A stretch of DNA of 64,000 nt, taken from positions 124,001 to 188,000 of the forward strand of contig CALUKY010000002.1 of assembly GCA_944321345.1 (NCBI GenBank), written 5' to 3'. The notes beneath the pieces were generated by a model. That model saw only the letters and a list, made by a program, of their open reading frames with translations. It was not told the origin of the DNA and did not search any database. Origin of the DNA: an uncultured Paraprevotella sp. GTDB taxonomy: Bacteria; Bacteroidota; Bacteroidia; Bacteroidales; Bacteroidaceae. This document shows, piece after piece, positions 24,172 through 32,478 of the stretch (position 1 is the stretch's first letter; each line of letters opens with the position of its first letter). The translations under genes were made by a program, and so were the position numbers.

Positions 24172-25353
24172 TTATTTTACAACAACCTTACGACCATTTA
24201 CGATGTAGACTCCTGCAGGCAGTCCCTCTACATTATTTTCAGTACGGACACGAGCACCCTGTAAATTATATACACCAGGAACCACTGTCTTTTCGCTCCA
24301 TACAGTTTCGATACCGGTAGTATTGTTTGTGGGCTGGTAGTTGATGCGAAGCATAGCTCCTGCAGCAGGCTCTACATATTCAAAATAAGCACGGGTTCCG
24401 TTAAGAATAGCATTAGGTCCTCCCTTGAGCAATTTATTCTGAGCCACTCCATATTTGCCATACATGCTGAAACCAGGCTCATAGTTGCCGATGAAAGTCA
24501 TACCGTTGTATGAAACAGACTGTGGAGCTGCCCCATAAATCTCACGGCCTGAAAAGACGATTGCCTGCGCAGGAATCTCTTCCGGACAATAAATCACATA
24601 AGGCACATTGGCACTCATTTGCTCTACCAGGCTAAAGCTCAATCCTACCTCCGGATCATAGGCTGCAAATTGCTGTACAAGTACTCCCTCACCAAGTTCA
24701 GAAACATGACAATCAAATGGCAGACAGATTGTATTCCAGCCAGCAGCAAAAGTGCGGTCCAGAATGATTTCTTCGGCGTAGGTATTTGGAGAAACCTCAA
24801 ATGTTTCCTTATCTGAAATATTCCAAGAATCGAGATTATCATAAATAGTGTAATCAACCTGAACTCCAACCACAGAAACTCGACTTCCACCAACATTAAC
24901 GGAACAAGCATCCCAAATTTTCAAATTCTCAGCGGTGGTCACATAAGGATTAGTTAAAGCACCATCTGTATTCCATGTTTGCTTATTTCCATTAAGTGTA
25001 ACTGATGCCACATCAAAAGAACCATAAGCATATCCCGACAAAGAGACACGATTAATCTGAATCTTTTTGGATGGATCAGAAGATTCGGCATATACAGAGC
25101 CATTTCCTTTCTGCAGGACCAGACGATGCCGTTTCTTTCCCCATATACTAGGCTTTGAATATTCATAAGAAACATTCTGATCCATAGATAAGATAAACTG
25201 ACCGACGCCTTCTACTTCATAAACAAATTTACCTTCTTTTATACGATTCAAGTCTGCTTCAGATACATTGATACTTCCTGACTGTCTAGTTCCCTGTGCA
25301 GCTACAGAGATCGTCATCAATACACAAACAAAGAAATAAACTAATCTTCTCAT
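24172..25353 (-). CDS. Secreted protein with GWNTLCLPF module and sorting-like tail (paralogue 2)
   Basis: A 393-residue paralogue of the downstream gene. Signal peptide LVYFFVCVLMTISVAAQG. The N-terminal half shares only scattered motifs (SEADLNRIKEGKFVYEVEGV against SKLDNIQNGKLVYRVPGV), so it has drifted or been exchanged. From AEEIILDRTFAAGWNTICLP to the end (GLPAGVYIVNGRKVVVK) the two match closely. A strong terminator hairpin ends 16 bp before the start codon and no promoter fits between, so expression may depend on read-through from the peptide gene upstream. Function unknown; exported, probably surface attached or released. Confidence 0.8.
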   Translation of the reverse strand: MRRLVYFFVCVLMTISVAAQGTRQSGSINVSEADLNRIKEGKFVYEVEGVGQFILSMDQNVSYEYSKPSIWGKKRHRLVLQKGNGSVYAESSDPSKKIQINRVSLSGYAYGSFDVASVTLNGNKQTWNTDGALTNPYVTTAENLKIWDACSVNVGGSRVSVVGVQVDYTIYDNLDSWNISDKETFEVSPNTYAEEIILDRTFAAGWNTICLPFDCHVSELGEGVLVQQFAAYDPEVGLSFSLVEQMSANVPYVIYCPEEIPAQAIVFSGREIYGAAPQSVSYNGMTFIGNYEPGFSMYGKYGVAQNKLLKGGPNAILNGTRAYFEYVEPAAGAMLRINYQPTNNTTGIETVWSEKTVVPGVYNLQGARVRTENNVEGLPAGVYIVNGRKVVVK

Positions 25354-25368
25354 ACTTTTAAAGTCATA

Positions 25369-25400
25369 AAAAATAGGGGAAGAATAAGTCCCCTATTTTT
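25369..25400 (-). terminator. Terminator or attenuator just before a start codon
   Basis: A perfect 12-bp stem (AAAAATAGGGGA at 25369-25380, TCCCCTATTTTT at 25389-25400, 8-nt loop), followed on the minus strand by a T run that ends next to ATGAC at 25367. The next gene's ATG is at 25353. Confidence 0.75.
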
Positions 25401-25416
25401 ATTCCAATTGATTTTA

Positions 25417-25593
25417 TTACCAAATATCTACTCCACTTTCTGAATTTGAATTGAATTCACCGTCAAATTCACCGTCACCAGGCAAAATACCTGTTGCAGG
25501 ACCGCCATCTCCTGGCAGAATAGATGATGCCAACATTTCACATGCCTCAACTGTTACAATCTCACAAACCGGAGTTGAATAAATTTTCTTCAT
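25417..25593 (-). CDS. 58-residue peptide of the MKK-Y-P-EMLA type
   Basis: A short frame 35 bp after the 669-residue secreted protein. Its N-terminus (KKIYSTPVCEIVTVEACEML) follows the pattern of the peptide at 18865-19050. The C-terminal half is acidic and Gly-rich and contains ILPGDG twice (SSILPGDG, TGILPGDG), then GEFDGEFNSNSES. There is no signal peptide. Codon use and spacing are like the neighbours and a terminator follows 16 bp after the stop, so it looks expressed. I do not recognise a named family; a secreted or modified peptide, or a small partner of the protein upstream, are both possible. Confidence 0.72.
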   Translation of the reverse strand: MKKIYSTPVCEIVTVEACEMLASSILPGDGGPATGILPGDGEFDGEFNSNSESGVDIW

Positions 25594-25628
25594 CTTATTT
25601 TCAGTTTTAATTTTCTTTTCTAAATCAA

Positions 25629-27638
25629 TTACTTAATCACTACTTTCTTACCATTTACGATATAAATACCCTTCTGCAAACCGTTCAAAGAGCTAGCACC
25701 CTTCAAAACCTGAACACCTTGCAAAGTATATACATCATATGTCTGAACACCGTTGTTCTCCATCTGAACGATACCGGTAGTTCCGTTACCACTTTCACCA
25801 AACAAATTGATGCGGACCTGTGCCGGCAACTCTCCCTTCTTGGTAAAGTATGCACGAGTGGCTTTCAATGTTGCATTCTTACCACCAAGAATAACTTTCT
25901 GAACATCGTCAATGGTTGCAACACCGTACTTACTGCTCATAGAGATTACAGCATCATATGAACCTACAAAGGTATAATCACCCTTTGTTACAGCTACTGG
26001 AGTTGTAGAAGTTATCTCTCCAACGGCATAAACCGGGGTCGTGATATCCTTATCAAAATAAATAAGATAAGGTTTATTAGCTTCCAAGGTTTCTACTTCT
26101 GCAAAGTTCAAACCACCTTCGTCTACACTGACAAACTCCTGTACGGACTTTGCCCCCAAGGCTGCTGGAGTAGTTGTATACGGCAGGCAGATTGTGTTCC
26201 ATCCTTTCACAAAAGTTCTACTCAATGTTACATTATAGCGGTTGGCCATTGCTTCTACTTTATCTTGACCAGATAGAACCAAAGAAGGAAGGAAAGTAAC
26301 GACCACTTCTGCATCTTGCCCCATAACAATATGTATATCAGCAGTCATGTCTTCACCTTTCTGGGTAGCTTCAAGACTTACAGGTAAAGCTGTACCAAGC
26401 CCTTGAATATATACCATCTGGCTCTCTGCAGAATATACAACAGTATTATTTACATTTTCATGCTTCAAGTTCAGAATCTCAATATTACCCATAGAAACCT
26501 TATTGAAAAAAAAGTCCTCCAATAGGAAAGAATAAGAATCGTCTGCCTCCTGAATCAGATAAATATCATTTTGGGTTGGAGCAGTATATGAACCAAACGC
26601 ATTTACCAACAGACTATTGGAATAGGATGTAACCGATTTCGGCTGTTTGAACTGCACCGTATAAGTATGTACATTGGTAGGTTCTTCACTGAAATCATTT
26701 CCCTTTACTGTAATCGTCAAGACTCCCGTTTTTCGATCATACTCTTTCTCTATAGTTGCTCCCTTACCATTGGAGGTACAATTCAACTTGCTTGCATCAT
26801 AAACAGCATCTATGGTATAGTTTGTGTTGTCGGAATTGAAATATTCCTTTCCATCATAACTCAATGATGACAAATCCGAATAGTAAATCATTTGAATATC
26901 ATCAACTGCTAACGCGTCGCCTCCTGTACCTTTACCAGGAGTCTTATTCGTAGAGAATGATGCCAAAAGATATTTCTGTCCTTTATATGACTGATACAAA
27001 TCATTCTCATTATATATGAAAGGAACCACGTATTCTACCCAAGAATTATTGGGGGTAATTTCCTGAAACGCTTTGGCAATACGTGAAGCAGCCTCTGCTT
27101 CTACTCCCATTCGGGTTGAAGGATCGGAATAACCGGCATCTGTATGCAAAATCATATTAGCAGATGCATTTCCCATGGATGGATCTTTTGAATCAAATTT
27201 TACCCAAAAGCGCACAGCATCAGGTAATCCGAGGAACTTACAACAACCATCTTCCGAAGACATATCAGAAAAATTATAATTCTCCGGATTATCAGCTGTA
27301 GTATTTCCCATGTTCACGATACCTGTAGTCAGATTTCCATTCGAAATCGTTCCTATCATATTTTCAACAGAAGTTATCAAGGCAGCTCCAGTACCAGAAT
27401 GTGCTTCAGACGCTTTTGATAAAGGGCCAATCTGTCCTTTTACCAAAAAAGCCAAACCTGTAGCAGAACCTTGAGCCTTATAAAAAGAATTCCAGGATTC
27501 TGGTGTTACTTCAACATATTGTCCTCTTTCATTCGTAGTCCAATCACCCTCAAAATCAGAATTCGGAATCTGATACACTCCTTGTGCATTCGCCCATGTG
27601 GCACATAATAATGCCGCTAAAGTAAAAATTGATTTCAT
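25629..27638 (-). CDS. Secreted PCMD-like protein with GWNTICLPY module and sorting-like tail
   Basis: A 669-residue exported protein (signal KSIFTLAALLCATWANAQG). Residues about 20-260 resemble the PCMD (putative carbohydrate metabolism) jelly roll: it opens IPNSDFEGDW, contains WVKFDSKDP and closes near DALAVDDIQMIYYS. A Big-like segment (residues about 265-330) follows. Residues about 450-630 carry the module LSRTFVKGWNTICLPYTTTP, LEANKPYLIYF and ATRAYFTKK. The end is VYTLQGVQVL ... GLQKGIYIVNGKKVVIK. It combines the domain of the neighbouring lipoprotein operon with the tail of the secreted set. First gene of a run that continues with the short peptide; probable polysaccharide or matrix binding, inferred from fold only. 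Confidence 0.82.
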   Translation of the reverse strand: MKSIFTLAALLCATWANAQGVYQIPNSDFEGDWTTNERGQYVEVTPESWNSFYKAQGSATGLAFLVKGQIGPLSKASEAHSGTGAALITSVENMIGTISNGNLTTGIVNMGNTTADNPENYNFSDMSSEDGCCKFLGLPDAVRFWVKFDSKDPSMGNASANMILHTDAGYSDPSTRMGVEAEAASRIAKAFQEITPNNSWVEYVVPFIYNENDLYQSYKGQKYLLASFSTNKTPGKGTGGDALAVDDIQMIYYSDLSSLSYDGKEYFNSDNTNYTIDAVYDASKLNCTSNGKGATIEKEYDRKTGVLTITVKGNDFSEEPTNVHTYTVQFKQPKSVTSYSNSLLVNAFGSYTAPTQNDIYLIQEADDSYSFLLEDFFFNKVSMGNIEILNLKHENVNNTVVYSAESQMVYIQGLGTALPVSLEATQKGEDMTADIHIVMGQDAEVVVTFLPSLVLSGQDKVEAMANRYNVTLSRTFVKGWNTICLPYTTTPAALGAKSVQEFVSVDEGGLNFAEVETLEANKPYLIYFDKDITTPVYAVGEITSTTPVAVTKGDYTFVGSYDAVISMSSKYGVATIDDVQKVILGGKNATLKATRAYFTKKGELPAQVRINLFGESGNGTTGIVQMENNGVQTYDVYTLQGVQVLKGASSLNGLQKGIYIVNGKKVVIK

Positions 27639-27779
27639 ACCTATATTTTATAAGTTATACTCCCTATTACGACTTCAAAGTTTCCAAAGGTTTGTCTGTT
27701 CATGGTGCAAAATTGCCCAAAAGGATACTTCTATCCAGACAAAAAAGGGATAAATTCCGTCTTTACCTTTTTATTTAGG

Positions 27780-27787
27780 CAAAGATA
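27780..27787 (-). promoter_or_regulatory. -7 promoter element of the secreted PCMD-like gene
   Basis: TATCTTTG on the minus strand; no -33 element at the usual spacing. Confidence 0.5.
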
Positions 27788-27977
27788 TCGGTACCTAAAA
27801 AGTATACCGTTTTACAACAATACATACAACTATATATCAACACTTTAGAGATACAACAGGATACTTATAAACAGGCTGATTCTTTCTACTTCGTATCCGA
27901 TGATACCAGAATTCTACCTCCATCATGATACTTTCACAAACAGCCGTTCAAAATATTGCATAAAGCCATCACAACAA

Positions 27978-28011
27978 AAATCCCCTTCGGAGAATTTTCC
28001 AAAGGGGATTT
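27978..28011 (-). terminator. Terminator of the DUF4493/PCMD operon
   Basis: AAATCCCCTT (27978-27987) and AAGGGGATTT (28002-28011) pair perfectly. On the minus strand the stem runs into TTTTTGTTG. Confidence 0.8.
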
Positions 28012-28034
28012 CATTCATCTGTAATGCAAACAGG

Positions 28035-28700
28035 CTATAAAGTTACTTTTATGACATAATTCTTAGGCTGATCTACGACCGTTTCCTTAGGTTCCGTCTG
28101 AAAATCCTCACCATCAATATTCTTGCATTTAATATAATAAGTGAGTTTTCCATTTTCCGGTAAAGAGAAATAATAAATGGAATGATCTTCCGTTCCGGAA
28201 ATTGTTACCGTACGCCCGGATGGAGACTGCACCACACACTGTATCTCGCTCATGGTTTGTTCAAAAAGCTCATCCTGATAGGTAACAGATACACCTGCAT
28301 TTACCCGTAAGGCTATCAAACCGTCAACCGTGGTTGTCTGGTCTACCTGAATCTCAAAATCACGAGATACCGAATAAAGCGGAACACCGCATGAGCCATC
28401 ACCAGGTTCTGTCATATCAACAGAATGAGCCACCAAAGTGTATTGTCCCACCGGTAAGGCTATAGGGGCATCAGAAACCAACTCTCCCGGCGCATAAGAA
28501 TATACCCGGACTGCTCCCTGATAGATATCCACTTGCAAGGATTCATGAACACCTCTGGTCTGCAAAGGAGTCACTTTCTGATCAACCATTACCTCAATTT
28601 TGCCTACTCTCAAATATCCTTCTGAGATTTGCTCCACAGTCTGCTGATTACAGGCCATTAAAAACAGAGGCAAACATAATATATAGATCCACTTTCTCAT
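28035..28700 (-). CDS. DUF4493 lipoprotein (last gene of the operon)
   Basis: A 221-residue lipoprotein with a type II signal (YILCLPLFLMAC, Cys17). The rest is a single DUF4493 unit: GYLRVGKIEVMVD, a LPVGQYTLVAHS turn, LYSVSRDFEIQVDQTTTVDG, and NAGVSVTYQDELFEQTMSE. These beta-sandwich modules resemble fimbrillin-type folds and recur in four genes of this operon; this copy is the shortest and has no second domain. It is 9 bp downstream of the 710-residue lipoprotein and followed by a terminator. Surface exposure is likely but the post-Cys sequence (NQQTVE) is only weakly acidic. Function unknown. Confidence 0.82.
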   Translation of the reverse strand: MRKWIYILCLPLFLMACNQQTVEQISEGYLRVGKIEVMVDQKVTPLQTRGVHESLQVDIYQGAVRVYSYAPGELVSDAPIALPVGQYTLVAHSVDMTEPGDGSCGVPLYSVSRDFEIQVDQTTTVDGLIALRVNAGVSVTYQDELFEQTMSEIQCVVQSPSGRTVTISGTEDHSIYYFSLPENGKLTYYIKCKNIDGEDFQTEPKETVVDQPKNYVIKVTL

Positions 28701-28709
28701 GGTACATTG

Positions 28710-30842
28710 TTATTTATCATAAACTAATGAAAAACCGTCTAACCAGAACTGACTGCCGATAATATAGGCATTGGTATAACCATCCCATACACTGGCATCC
28801 CGGAACTTATTTTCCAAATGATCACGGTCTGATTTCGTTCCAGAATAGAACTCAACCTTAATATGAGTTATCGGCAGATCTTTATATTGATTATCATAAG
28901 TTACAGGCAACACCTGCTCTTTATATGAGGTCACTTTCTCTCCACTTTGAAGTTTTCCGGAACCCAAGATTACAGGCTCTGCACCATCGTGATTTTCTAA
29001 AAAAATCTGAGCAAGGTATTCATCACCATTATAAGGTTCCGCACGATAAGTAAACTTCAATGCAGTAGGACGCACATAAGCAGACAAACCTGTAATCTTA
29101 TCCTGTGAAGCATCAAAACTACCGACACAAACCAAACCGGCAGAAATATTATTAATAACACTACCTGATTTGTTTCCAAAATTACAAGTATTACCAGCTC
29201 CCCATCCCAATGTCATCATATGAGCTACATTGCGTCCGTCATCAACAACCGGTAAAGTTCCTGATTTGGAAGCATAAAATGCATTAACTCCACTTGTATG
29301 ACAAGTCATGGAATTACGGGTCTCAATCCATCCTCCCTTAAAGGTATACAATGGATTTTCACTCTTTGGGTAGGTCACATCATAGCCGTCATCAAATGTC
29401 TGGTTCGGTATTTGCTTCGCTTCGTAAGTCTTGACTTTCTGTACCTGACTGGAAATCGCATTACGGTACAAGGCACGTACATAATATTCCGTACCGGCTG
29501 TCAGACTGGCTTTTCGCAAGTCTGAACCCAAAGTTTCCCATTGAGTCCCATCTGCACTGAACTGATACTGCAGATCTGAATTCAAGTTGTTAAAGTCTCC
29601 ATGACTCACATCTTCCGCACGTAAAGCAGTCACCGTCAATTCCTTTGTCCAAATATCTCCAGGGAAAACCTTCACTGCAAAGTCTGGCTTCAGAATATTA
29701 ATATTACCCTCTGTCAAAGCACTCCAGCGTCCATTCGCCTTTACCCGTACTGTAAACTGATTTTGTACAGGAGTCGCATTATCCTGACTATGCAGATTTG
29801 CTACCAAAGAAGAAAGATCTAAAGAGCCGCTTGTCTGCACTCCATCAAGTTCTGGTAATGCAATGCCATTATCTTGCAACTCTTTTTTATCCTCAGCGGT
29901 CATCTCCGAGAACAAATAAGTTTTATTCAGTTTCTGCAAGTTCTCATCCGCAAAATTCAGTGTTAATTCAAAATCTTCAAGCGGACGATAAGCAGAAAGA
30001 TTACAACGCAGTGTCGGTTTCGACTCTGTTTCATAATGATTCAGCACATTACCGCTTTCCATGCCTTCTATAGCGACCTTCGGTTTAGGCAGAAATTCTT
30101 CGGGAAGAGTTTCGTTGATAGAGATCTCTTCTACATCTTTCTGAACATCAATATGAAGCAGCCCATTACCCATATCCACCGGATCTAAAGTCAATGTAAA
30201 CTTATAATTTTTCCGTGCTTCAACCTTATCAATCACCGCAAACTTATAATCTACATTCTTACCGGATGCAGATTCGCCGCGTAAATAAAAAGTAACAGCA
30301 GTTCCCGCTTTAAAATAGGGATTCTGTCCATCATCTACAGTACAAGAAACTGTTTTACTACCAACTTCGGTCACAATCTCATAGTTCTTCAACAGAGTGG
30401 TAGCAGATTCCGGCTTAGCAAAAACAAAGGAAGCCATAGCATTGGCTACATAACATTGCACCGTTGCCTGAGTTTCTTTATCTGCCTCAACCTGAACCGT
30501 CAAGGGTTCCGAAGCATAATAAGGATTATCTAAAGCCAGTTCATCATTTTCTCCATACCATGCAGACACTTCATAACTACCTGCGGCAAACAAGGTATTG
30601 CTTGCCGCATAATCCTGAATTGTTCCTTTGTACCAGTTTTTCTCCTCATTACGTATGCGCAAAGAAAATTGTTGAGCCATTTCGTCTGAAACCGGCTCTG
30701 GCAAGGAACGAGTATTTCCTGACACGCCATCTTGGATGACGATATCAATTGTCCCTCCATTCTCCAGCTTAAAATCTTCTTGTTGACACGAAAAGAACAA
30801 CGGCAACAAAAAGACGGAACAAGTCTTAATGATATTCTTCAT
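28710..30842 (-). CDS. DUF4493 lipoprotein with C-terminal PCMD-like domain
   Basis: A 710-residue lipoprotein (signal MKNIIKTCSVFLLPLFFSC). DUF4493 covers residues about 20-240 (GSYEVSAWYGENDELALDNP, TQATVQCYVANAMASFVF). A long middle region follows, with an Fn3-like segment (LQYQFSADGTQWETLGSDLR). The last 230 residues are a PCMD-like jelly roll ending FWLDGFSLVYDK. The acidic residues after the lipid-modified Cys (QQEDF) fit a surface-export signal. Start ATG 30842 is 4 bp after the previous stop; two earlier in-frame ATGs would overlap that gene and bury the signal peptide. Part of the seven-gene operon. Confidence 0.83.
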   Translation of the reverse strand: MKNIIKTCSVFLLPLFFSCQQEDFKLENGGTIDIVIQDGVSGNTRSLPEPVSDEMAQQFSLRIRNEEKNWYKGTIQDYAASNTLFAAGSYEVSAWYGENDELALDNPYYASEPLTVQVEADKETQATVQCYVANAMASFVFAKPESATTLLKNYEIVTEVGSKTVSCTVDDGQNPYFKAGTAVTFYLRGESASGKNVDYKFAVIDKVEARKNYKFTLTLDPVDMGNGLLHIDVQKDVEEISINETLPEEFLPKPKVAIEGMESGNVLNHYETESKPTLRCNLSAYRPLEDFELTLNFADENLQKLNKTYLFSEMTAEDKKELQDNGIALPELDGVQTSGSLDLSSLVANLHSQDNATPVQNQFTVRVKANGRWSALTEGNINILKPDFAVKVFPGDIWTKELTVTALRAEDVSHGDFNNLNSDLQYQFSADGTQWETLGSDLRKASLTAGTEYYVRALYRNAISSQVQKVKTYEAKQIPNQTFDDGYDVTYPKSENPLYTFKGGWIETRNSMTCHTSGVNAFYASKSGTLPVVDDGRNVAHMMTLGWGAGNTCNFGNKSGSVINNISAGLVCVGSFDASQDKITGLSAYVRPTALKFTYRAEPYNGDEYLAQIFLENHDGAEPVILGSGKLQSGEKVTSYKEQVLPVTYDNQYKDLPITHIKVEFYSGTKSDRDHLENKFRDASVWDGYTNAYIIGSQFWLDGFSLVYDK

Positions 30843-30846
30843 ATTC

Positions 30847-32463
30847 TTAATCATACAGTACTTCAAATTCATCTACCCACAAAGTACTTCCATTTCCAAC
30901 CTGCCCTACAACCTTTGCTCCTTCGAAATCACCGCCATAGCGACTTGAAGTTGCCACAATAGTCATCGTTGCCGGTTTGGCTTTCTTGTCGGTATATTTA
31001 ATATCAAACTCAAAACGGGTATATTCAGTTACTGTTTCCGACCCCACGAACTCACCATAACCAAACAGATTTCCTTGTGCATCCCATAATTTCATATAAA
31101 TATGACACTGGTCTGTTGTCAGGTTACCCGGTTTTGTACCATTGGTTATAGGCATTGGCTTATATTTGTAATAGCCAATCATCTTTGTGGGGCGTGCTCC
31201 AGTAAACGGACGACCAAAGGAAACACTGGCAGAAGGATTACTCATATTGGTCTTGTATTTACCGATAAACAGATTACCTGCGGCAGATCCAACCAAAGTA
31301 ACTCCGGTCAAACTATTCAATTTTGCCGCCTTACCTTTGTAAGCATCCGTTCCGGAAACAGGAGATGTCGTAGCATCATAACCTCCCGCCAGACCTGAAG
31401 TCACTCCTTCATTTCCACTGGCCCAATAAGCATTCGGATCGTCATAATTATCCGCCACATTATTCGGATACCAGTTTTTACCATTTTGAGTCCAAGTATC
31501 AAAGTTCAGATTTGGGATAGTTGCTATCGTTTCTGTCTGGAAAGTAGCAGTTTCACCAGCCTCGCCATCCACCAGAATTCTCCATTCATACCCTGTCGCA
31601 TCTTTCAGTCCTCCAATAGTTGCTGTAAAAGCAGTCGTAGTCTGCATCTTAACAGAATCCGCAGGCAGCTTTGTCCACCCTTCCTGACCGCTCTCCCGAT
31701 ACTCGATAACAGGAGTAGCTCCAGCACGCACACTTCCCGAAACATCCGCTTTTTTAGCCCAAGCATTTACATCACCAATAAATGAAGCCTGATTCGTCGG
31801 TTGTACATCTACAGTCCACTCTGAAATGAAACGTCCACTTCTATAAAATTTAAACTTTTGCGGACGTGTAAAGTCCGTCACCGTAGAAGGATCCGGCAAA
31901 ATCTCCGTATTGCTTCCTTCCAGCTGCAGTTTATGAATCTGGACATTCTGGAAAGAACGATCTTTCTCTATATATATTATAGCGATATGATCTTGTGGAT
32001 TAATCTGTGGTTCTCCAACCTGATACTCCACTTCAACCAAACGGGAAATTTCTTGCGTTACTTTTAAAGTCCAAATATAATCCTGATAAGTTCTCAACAA
32101 GAATTTCACAGGTTTGGTAAAATCTATAGCCGTATTGGCATTAGCCGGCAGGTCATTTAAGGAAGTAAAGCTATAATGCGGAAACTGAGAGTAATGTATG
32201 CAAACAGATGAATCGGGAATAATCTCAGACTCCGCATTGGCTACCAGTTTCGTAATCGGCAAGCTATCCAGAAAAGCATTCTCACCAACTGTCAATTCGA
32301 TAACATGGCGCTGCACGTCGATCTTGGCACTTCCCTGCATATCAAACACTTCAATATCCTGGATTACTCCCTCAATATAAGGATAAGGAATATCGTTCTT
32401 AATACACGATGTCAAGCCCAAACAGGCAATCAATAAAGCAGTTCTAAATATTCTTTTGGTCAT
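30847..32463 (-). CDS. PCMD lipoprotein with two DUF5018-like repeats
   Basis: A 538-residue lipoprotein (signal FRTALLIACLGLTSC). Residues about 35-135 and 140-225 are two related units with the phrases DIEVFDMQGSAKIDVQRHVI and DFTKPVKFLLRT / DFTRPQKFKFYRS, resembling DUF5018-like surface glycan-binding modules. An Fn3-like unit (residues 250-315) precedes the PCMD domain (residues about 318-538: IPNLNFDTWTQNGKNWYPN ... LWVDEFEVLYD). Its PCMD and Fn3 parts closely match those of the gene at 33218-34921, while the N-terminal parts are unrelated. Likely on the cell surface, binding a polymer; the ligand is unknown. Confidence 0.84.
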   Translation of the reverse strand: MTKRIFRTALLIACLGLTSCIKNDIPYPYIEGVIQDIEVFDMQGSAKIDVQRHVIELTVGENAFLDSLPITKLVANAESEIIPDSSVCIHYSQFPHYSFTSLNDLPANANTAIDFTKPVKFLLRTYQDYIWTLKVTQEISRLVEVEYQVGEPQINPQDHIAIIYIEKDRSFQNVQIHKLQLEGSNTEILPDPSTVTDFTRPQKFKFYRSGRFISEWTVDVQPTNQASFIGDVNAWAKKADVSGSVRAGATPVIEYRESGQEGWTKLPADSVKMQTTTAFTATIGGLKDATGYEWRILVDGEAGETATFQTETIATIPNLNFDTWTQNGKNWYPNNVADNYDDPNAYWASGNEGVTSGLAGGYDATTSPVSGTDAYKGKAAKLNSLTGVTLVGSAAGNLFIGKYKTNMSNPSASVSFGRPFTGARPTKMIGYYKYKPMPITNGTKPGNLTTDQCHIYMKLWDAQGNLFGYGEFVGSETVTEYTRFEFDIKYTDKKAKPATMTIVATSSRYGGDFEGAKVVGQVGNGSTLWVDEFEVLYD

Positions 32464-32478
32464 AATCCTGAATGGCTG

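Larger units (their letters stand above)
27639..28034. other. 396-bp gene-free stretch
   Basis: It holds the terminator of the lipoprotein operon at its right end and a -7 element (TATCTTTG, minus strand, 27780-27787) that gives the secreted PCMD-like gene a leader of about 135 nt. I see no credible coding frame and no recognised RNA. Confidence 0.5.

Noticed and set aside
27639-28034. Possible riboswitch or small RNA in the 396-bp gap
   Set aside because: Apart from the terminator and a promoter box I found no conserved secondary structure; nothing supports a named class.
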